A program made the translations under genes and the position numbers. Shown in pieces: positions 15,060 to 18,973 of a DNA stretch of 18,973 nucleotides; position 1 is the stretch's first letter; every line of letters starts with the position of its first letter. The stretch covers positions 1 to 18,973 of the forward strand of contig CAZSLZ010000057.1 in NCBI GenBank assembly GCA_964607865.1, in the 5' to 3' direction. The notes under the pieces were generated by a model, which saw nothing but the letters and a program-made list of their open reading frames with translations, did not search any database and had not been told where the DNA came from. Source of the DNA: CAZSLZ01 sp964607865 (GTDB lineage Bacteria > Vulcanimicrobiota > JAJTBE01 > CAZSLZ01).

Positions 15060-16856
15060 TTGGGAGAAAAAAACGAGAATAAAAAAGGATCGGACAACAC
15101 CTTTAAGTCTTTCTGGAAGGAAAATATCAGTAAAAACTGGGACAGGCTGGAATGGCCTTTTATTATATTTTTATGGATTTTTTGCATTACCCTGGGGTAT
15201 ATCGGTTTTAAAAAATATACCCTGGGAATGAACCAGCCCAGATCAGACTGGGATATTCTGTATCTTTCCATCCAACTTTTCACCCTGGAATCAGGGTCGG
15301 TTTACGGCCCGGTTTCCTGGGAGCTGGAAGTAGCACGGTTGCTTGCTCCCGGTGTGGCTGCCTATTCCGCTATCAAGGCGCTGATCTCAATCTTTCACCA
15401 ACAGTTTCAACTTTTCTATGTCCGTTTTCTAAAAAAGCATTTGGTCATCTGCGGCTTGGGCTCCAAGGGGTTTTTAATGGCCAGGGAATTTCATAAACTT
15501 GGATATGAAATCGTAATAATTGAAAAAGACGAAGAAAACTCCCACATTCCCATTTGCCGGGAAAAAAATATAATTGTTCTCACAGGTGACGCCACCGATA
15601 TGGATATGCTGGAAAAAGCTCAGGTTCATCGCGCCAAATACTTGATTGCCGTCTGCGGTGATGACGGAATCAACGCCGAGGTTGCGGTGAAAGCTAGAAA
15701 ACTTACTCAGGATAATAATGAGCATATTCTCACCTGCCTGGTTCATATCTACAATTCCCAGCTTCAGGATTTTCTCGTAGAACAGGAAGTTCTGTCCGGG
15801 AAGGTTTCCAGCTTCAGGTTGGAAACTTTCAATATTTTCCAGTCGGGAGCCCGGGCGCTTTTGCTGAAATACTCTCCACTGCAGGATAAAAATCCATCGG
15901 TTCTTCTTATAGGTTTGCAGCAGATGGCCGACAGTATAATCGAAGAACTGGCAAAAAGCTGGAAAAAGCAAAATACTGATGTAAGAATAAAAATAACTGT
16001 TATGGACTGGCTGGCAACTGAAAAAATTCAGAGTTTAAAATCCCGGAACCCTGCCCTGAGAAAATTTTGTGATTTTCACCCCCTGAACGCCAACCTGGGG
16101 CCCGGCAACAAAATGAACATTATCTTCAGGGGCCTTGATTTCAATGAGTTTGACTACATTTACGTCTGCCTGGAGGATGACTCCCTGACCATATCTTCAG
16201 CCTTGCAAATTCTGCATCTTTTACCAGAGCTGAATAAGCCGGTGATTGCGGTCATGAACTCAGATACGGGCCTGGCAACCCTTATTAAGGCTGAAAGTAA
16301 CCGGGGACCCAAATATGCTAATCTTCATGCTTTCGGGTTATGGAACCAGACATGCAACCCTGCCATTCTCCTGGAGGGAATCAATGAAAAAATTGCCAGG
16401 GCGTTTCATGAAACCTATTTTGCCACCCGGCAACAGGAAATCGGCACTTCGCCATCTCTGGTGCCCTGGAATGAGTTGCCTGAGCAATACAGGGAATCAA
16501 ATCGCCGCAAGGCTGATCAGGTCTATAAAATTCTGAAGGAAATGGGCCTGGAGGTTAAACCTCTCACAGATTGGAGCATGGAACCCCTGGAATTGACCGA
16601 TGAAGAAGTGGAAAAATTGGCGGAAGCAGAGCATAACAGATGGTATAAGGATAAAATTGCCGCCGGGTTCAAACTGGGGCCCCGAAATGACGAAAAAAAG
16701 GCCAACCCTTATTTGATGGAATGGAAAAAACTTGAAAGTTCCCAGCTCCTTACTGCATCTGAGATTCAAAAAGTTAAATCTTACAACCTGGACGAAGCAC
16801 GCCAACTTCCACGGTTACTTCTGGACGCCGGTTTCAGGATTCATCGCCGGAAATAA
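15060..16856 (+). CDS. Membrane TrkA-N/RCK-like protein with C-terminal RyR domain
   Basis: A protein of 598 residues (numbers from TTG 15060). It resembles a ligand-gated channel or membrane signalling protein. TM helix 1 is at about 32-50; a pore-loop-like segment LYLSIQLFTLESGSVYG follows at about 67-83; TM helix 2 is at about 91-113. A TrkA-N Rossmann domain starts at HLVICGLGSKG (Gly132, Gly134, Gly137) with an acidic IEKD after beta-2, suiting NAD or another nucleotide. A second, more diverged Rossmann unit starts near 279 (SVLLIGLQQMADSI). A RyR domain spans about 467-598, with PWNELPEQYRESNRRKAD and AEHNRWYKDKIAAG (His525). TTG 15060 is chosen because GGGAGG lies five bases upstream; ATG 15021, 13 codons earlier, has no such site. 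The frame is intact although the gene before it is broken. Function is inferred. Confidence 0.8.
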   Translation: MGEKNENKKGSDNTFKSFWKENISKNWDRLEWPFIIFLWIFCITLGYIGFKKYTLGMNQPRSDWDILYLSIQLFTLESGSVYGPVSWELEVARLLAPGVAAYSAIKALISIFHQQFQLFYVRFLKKHLVICGLGSKGFLMAREFHKLGYEIVIIEKDEENSHIPICREKNIIVLTGDATDMDMLEKAQVHRAKYLIAVCGDDGINAEVAVKARKLTQDNNEHILTCLVHIYNSQLQDFLVEQEVLSGKVSSFRLETFNIFQSGARALLLKYSPLQDKNPSVLLIGLQQMADSIIEELAKSWKKQNTDVRIKITVMDWLATEKIQSLKSRNPALRKFCDFHPLNANLGPGNKMNIIFRGLDFNEFDYIYVCLEDDSLTISSALQILHLLPELNKPVIAVMNSDTGLATLIKAESNRGPKYANLHAFGLWNQTCNPAILLEGINEKIARAFHETYFATRQQEIGTSPSLVPWNELPEQYRESNRRKADQVYKILKEMGLEVKPLTDWSMEPLELTDEEVEKLAEAEHNRWYKDKIAAGFKLGPRNDEKKANPYLMEWKKLESSQLLTASEIQKVKSYNLDEARQLPRLLLDAGFRIHRRK

Positions 16857-16903
16857 TATCTAAATGAACCAGCCAGGCCTGGTGGCGGTAAACTGTTGTC
16901 GGT

Positions 16904-17647
16904 TTAATCAGGCCAGATGATGCCGGTTATATCTTTTAAGACTTCTTTCTGCAGGGAAACCAGCTCCTGAATACCTTTTTGCCCCAGATCCATTAATTTA
17001 TTCAGTTGCTCACGGTTGAAGGGGTTGCCTTCGGCGGTGCTCTGAAATTCCACAATTTCATTTCTGGAAGTCATAATCAGGTTCATGTCAACCTGGGCCT
17101 GGGAATCTTCCTCGTAGTTCAAATCCAGCATTTCCCTGCCATCAACTATACCGCATGAAATTGCTGCCAGGTATGAATTGACACATCTTTTTCTCAGAAC
17201 ACCTTCCTGTTTCAGGTAATTAAGGGCGTCCATCAGGGCAATAAATGCGCCGGTGATGGAAGCTGTCCGGGTACCGCCGTCAGCGTCGATTACATCGCAA
17301 TCCAGAGTGATAGTTCTTTCTTTTATGGCGGACAGATCTACTACAGATCGCAGGGATCTTCCTATCAGCCTCATTATTTCAGATGTTCTGCCCGACACCT
17401 TGCCCCGCAGGGCTTCCCGCCGGGTCCTTACACCGGTGGCAGAGGGCAGCAGGCTGTATTCGGCGGTAATCCAGCCCTGGTCGCTGTCTTTCAGCCAACC
17501 CGGAACCTTCTCTTCTATGGTTGCCGCGCATATAACCCTGGTATCACCCATTTCTATCAATACTGACCCTGCCGGGTTTTTTAGAAAATTCCGGGTAATC
17601 TTACAGGGCCTCATTTCAAAATCTTTTCTTCCATCTACTCTATTCAT
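16904..17647 (-). CDS. rph: Ribonuclease PH
   Basis: A 247-residue phosphate-dependent 3'-5' exoribonuclease that trims tRNA 3' ends, normally a hexamer in the cytosol. Matches to the family run the whole length: the MNRVDGRKDFEMRP start, GDTRVICAATIEEKVPGW, GWITAEYSLLP, SGRTSEIMRLIGRSLR at 85-100 with the phosphate-binding Arg87, and DCDVIDADGGTRTASITGAF at 116-135. The catalytic aspartate region is EEDSQAQVDMN near 188-198. The start ATG lies 20 bases after the stop of the FHIPEP gene, with AAAGGCG upstream, so the two are probably co-transcribed. It converges on the RyR gene with a 47-base gap in which I see no T-tailed hairpin. Confidence 0.95.
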   Translation of the reverse strand: MNRVDGRKDFEMRPCKITRNFLKNPAGSVLIEMGDTRVICAATIEEKVPGWLKDSDQGWITAEYSLLPSATGVRTRREALRGKVSGRTSEIMRLIGRSLRSVVDLSAIKERTITLDCDVIDADGGTRTASITGAFIALMDALNYLKQEGVLRKRCVNSYLAAISCGIVDGREMLDLNYEEDSQAQVDMNLIMTSRNEIVEFQSTAEGNPFNREQLNKLMDLGQKGIQELVSLQKEVLKDITGIIWPD

Positions 17648-17667
17648 CTAAACACGCCTTTCATTGC

Positions 17668-18973
17668 TCATCCTTTTATTAACCCGAATAACCCCCCGCT
17701 CTTTTTTTCTTTTTCCTCGCCGGCCACACTGTCAACTTTATCTTCACCGGGAAGGGTAACCTGCCCCACTATTTCTATGGGAACCCCCGGAGCTATCTCA
17801 GCTGTGGATAGAATTCCCAGATCCGGCAGGGTAGCCTCGGTTAACCGCCGGAAATAAATACGGGTATGGGGTTCGCAGAAAATCACCCTGGGGTTGTCAT
17901 AATCTTCCAGGGTCTTTTTCAAGTTATTTATTATCTCCTCTGCTTCCAGATGGGACAGAGCCAGCCTGGCACCTTCCTTGGATTCCTGAATATTGCCCTG
18001 AATTTTTTTCTCGAAATTTCTGGAAAGTGAAAGGGCTATGATTTTACCCTCGGCGCCTATATAAGACCAGCATATTTGTCTTCTCAAAGCCAGCCGAACC
18101 AGTTCGCTGGCCCAATTGGTCTTGTCTAGCTTGTCTTCAATTTCTCCGATGGTCTCCATTATGGTTACCATATCGCGGATACTCACCCGCTCACCCACCA
18201 GGTTCAATAATACTTTTCTTATCTGGCGAAGTTTTTTCTTGTTGTTGACATAATCTTCCACCACCACGGGATGGGTTTTCATTAATTGATCCAGCATATG
18301 TTTAACATCCTGCAGGCCAAGCAATTCCCTCAAATTACGTTCAACCGCCTCGCGAATATGAGTTACCAGCACATTCAAAGGGCCCATTATGAGGCAGCCC
18401 AACTCCTCAGCTTTATCCCGCTGGTCTGGTTCCACCCATAAAGCCTGGGATCTGAAAACCGGATCTTTTACACTCCAACCTTTGAGCTCGTTTAATTGTT
18501 CCATACTACCATAAACCAGAAACCGGGTAAGATAGATTTCGTTAGAAGCGATAGGCGTATCTTTTATATAAATTACATAACTGTCGGGAGGCAGTTGCAT
18601 ATTGTCCTGAATTCTTATTCCCGGAATAATTATACCGGTGGAGCCTGCGAGATCCTTACGGATGTTTTTAACCATATCCGATAGCGGCGCGCCGGCGCCG
18701 GGATCTACCAGAGGCAGAAGTTTCATTCCTATTTCCACCCTCATGGCATCGCGGTGGTAGAGATTCTCCAGTTCCTTCTCAGATTCAGGCCGGTTATCAA
18801 AATCCAGAGTGATTTCACCGCCGGGTTTCCAACCTCTGTTCTTTAACTTTATAAGTTCCTTGTTTACCTGGACATCCATTAATTCTTCATTGCCCCCGTA
18901 TAAAAGGGCGGTGCGGTTTCCCTTGGTTAATTTAATAAAACTCTGGGTTACTTCTTTTTCCTCCCAGTTCAGA
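17668..18973 (-). CDS. FHIPEP (FlhA cytoplasmic domain) protein, 5' end outside window
   Basis: Numbering is from an internal ATG at 18879. The region from about 46 to 380 matches the cytoplasmic domain of FlhA, the export gate of flagellar and type III secretion: VEIGMKLLPLVDPG at 48-61, IRKDLAGSTGIIIPGIRIQD, ALWVEPDQRDKAEELG at 146-161, THPVVVEDY at 202-210 and GERVSIRDMVTIMETIGEI at 229-247. The frame stays open for 31 more codons to the window edge, and ATG 18879 has no good ribosome binding site, so the true start lies outside. Those codons and the first 45 residues are hydrophilic, without the membrane helices that should closely precede this domain in real FlhA. The tail GGLFGLIKG is short and hydrophobic. 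It may be a soluble FlhA relative with another job. Confidence 0.82.
   Translation of the reverse strand, partial: LNWEEKEVTQSFIKLTKGNRTALLYGGNEELMDVQVNKELIKLKNRGWKPGGEITLDFDNRPESEKELENLYHRDAMRVEIGMKLLPLVDPGAGAPLSDMVKNIRKDLAGSTGIIIPGIRIQDNMQLPPDSYVIYIKDTPIASNEIYLTRFLVYGSMEQLNELKGWSVKDPVFRSQALWVEPDQRDKAEELGCLIMGPLNVLVTHIREAVERNLRELLGLQDVKHMLDQLMKTHPVVVEDYVNNKKKLRQIRKVLLNLVGERVSIRDMVTIMETIGEIEDKLDKTNWASELVRLALRRQICWSYIGAEGKIIALSLSRNFEKKIQGNIQESKEGARLALSHLEAEEIINNLKKTLEDYDNPRVIFCEPHTRIYFRRLTEATLPDLGILSTAEIAPGVPIEIVGQVTLPGEDKVDSVAGEEKEKKSGGLFGLIKG

Noticed and set aside
16873..16882. CCAGGCCTGG palindrome between the RyR and rph genes as a bidirectional terminator
   Set aside because: It has no loop and no T tract on either side; probably chance symmetry.
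17668..18879. Complete FlhA starting at ATG 18879
   Set aside because: The frame continues upstream without a stop to the window edge, the ATG lacks a ribosome binding site, and no TM helices are present.

Overview
The window is bacterial chromosome at moderate GC, clearly below 50% by eye. ATG and TTG starts sit behind GGAGG-type ribosome binding sites, and TGA is used as a stop. The species cannot be named from the sequence. Gene content leans toward Bacillota or a neighbouring, perhaps uncultivated, lineage: a YqeG-type HAD phosphatase, a long RecJ followed directly by apt as in Bacillus, and an RNase PH. No tRNA, rRNA, CRISPR array, integrase or transposase was seen.

Layout. Bases 116-2415 (+) hold a short operon: YqeG-like phosphatase, a diacylglycerol-kinase-family lipid kinase, and an unrecognised 258-residue protein with a charged tail. 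Converging on it is a two-domain flavoprotein (2427-3722, -). Across a 339-base divergent gap lies an exported alpha/beta hydrolase lipoprotein (4062-5435, +) closed by a clear terminator. A 336-base non-coding stretch follows, carrying tandem hairpins and a repeat element with arms of the GTGGCAATCTC type.

From 5772 to 14074 everything is on the minus strand: a DUF1116 protein, a GH57 alpha-glucan enzyme, and the housekeeping run gltX-recJ-apt (read in that order), ended by a hairpin near 9427-9461. The apt ribosome binding site lies inside the last codons of recJ.

The accessory part is 14276-16856 (+). It begins with a collapsed gene: an intact-looking DUF4062 N-terminus runs, in another reading frame, into a WD40-like C-terminus, with the expected central NACHT/STAND ATPase missing. 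The next gene is open and encodes a membrane protein with two TM helices and a pore-loop-like segment, tandem TrkA-N/RCK-like Rossmann domains and a C-terminal RyR domain. This resembles a conflict or signalling module (STAND sensor plus ligand-gated membrane effector) whose sensor has been lost. It is the most interesting locus in the window.

The right end (16904-18973, -) holds RNase PH, preceded by an FHIPEP protein. That protein matches the cytoplasmic domain of the flagellar/type III export gate FlhA, but no membrane segments are visible in the roughly 80 residues before the domain. Its frame is open to the window edge, so the gene is partial.
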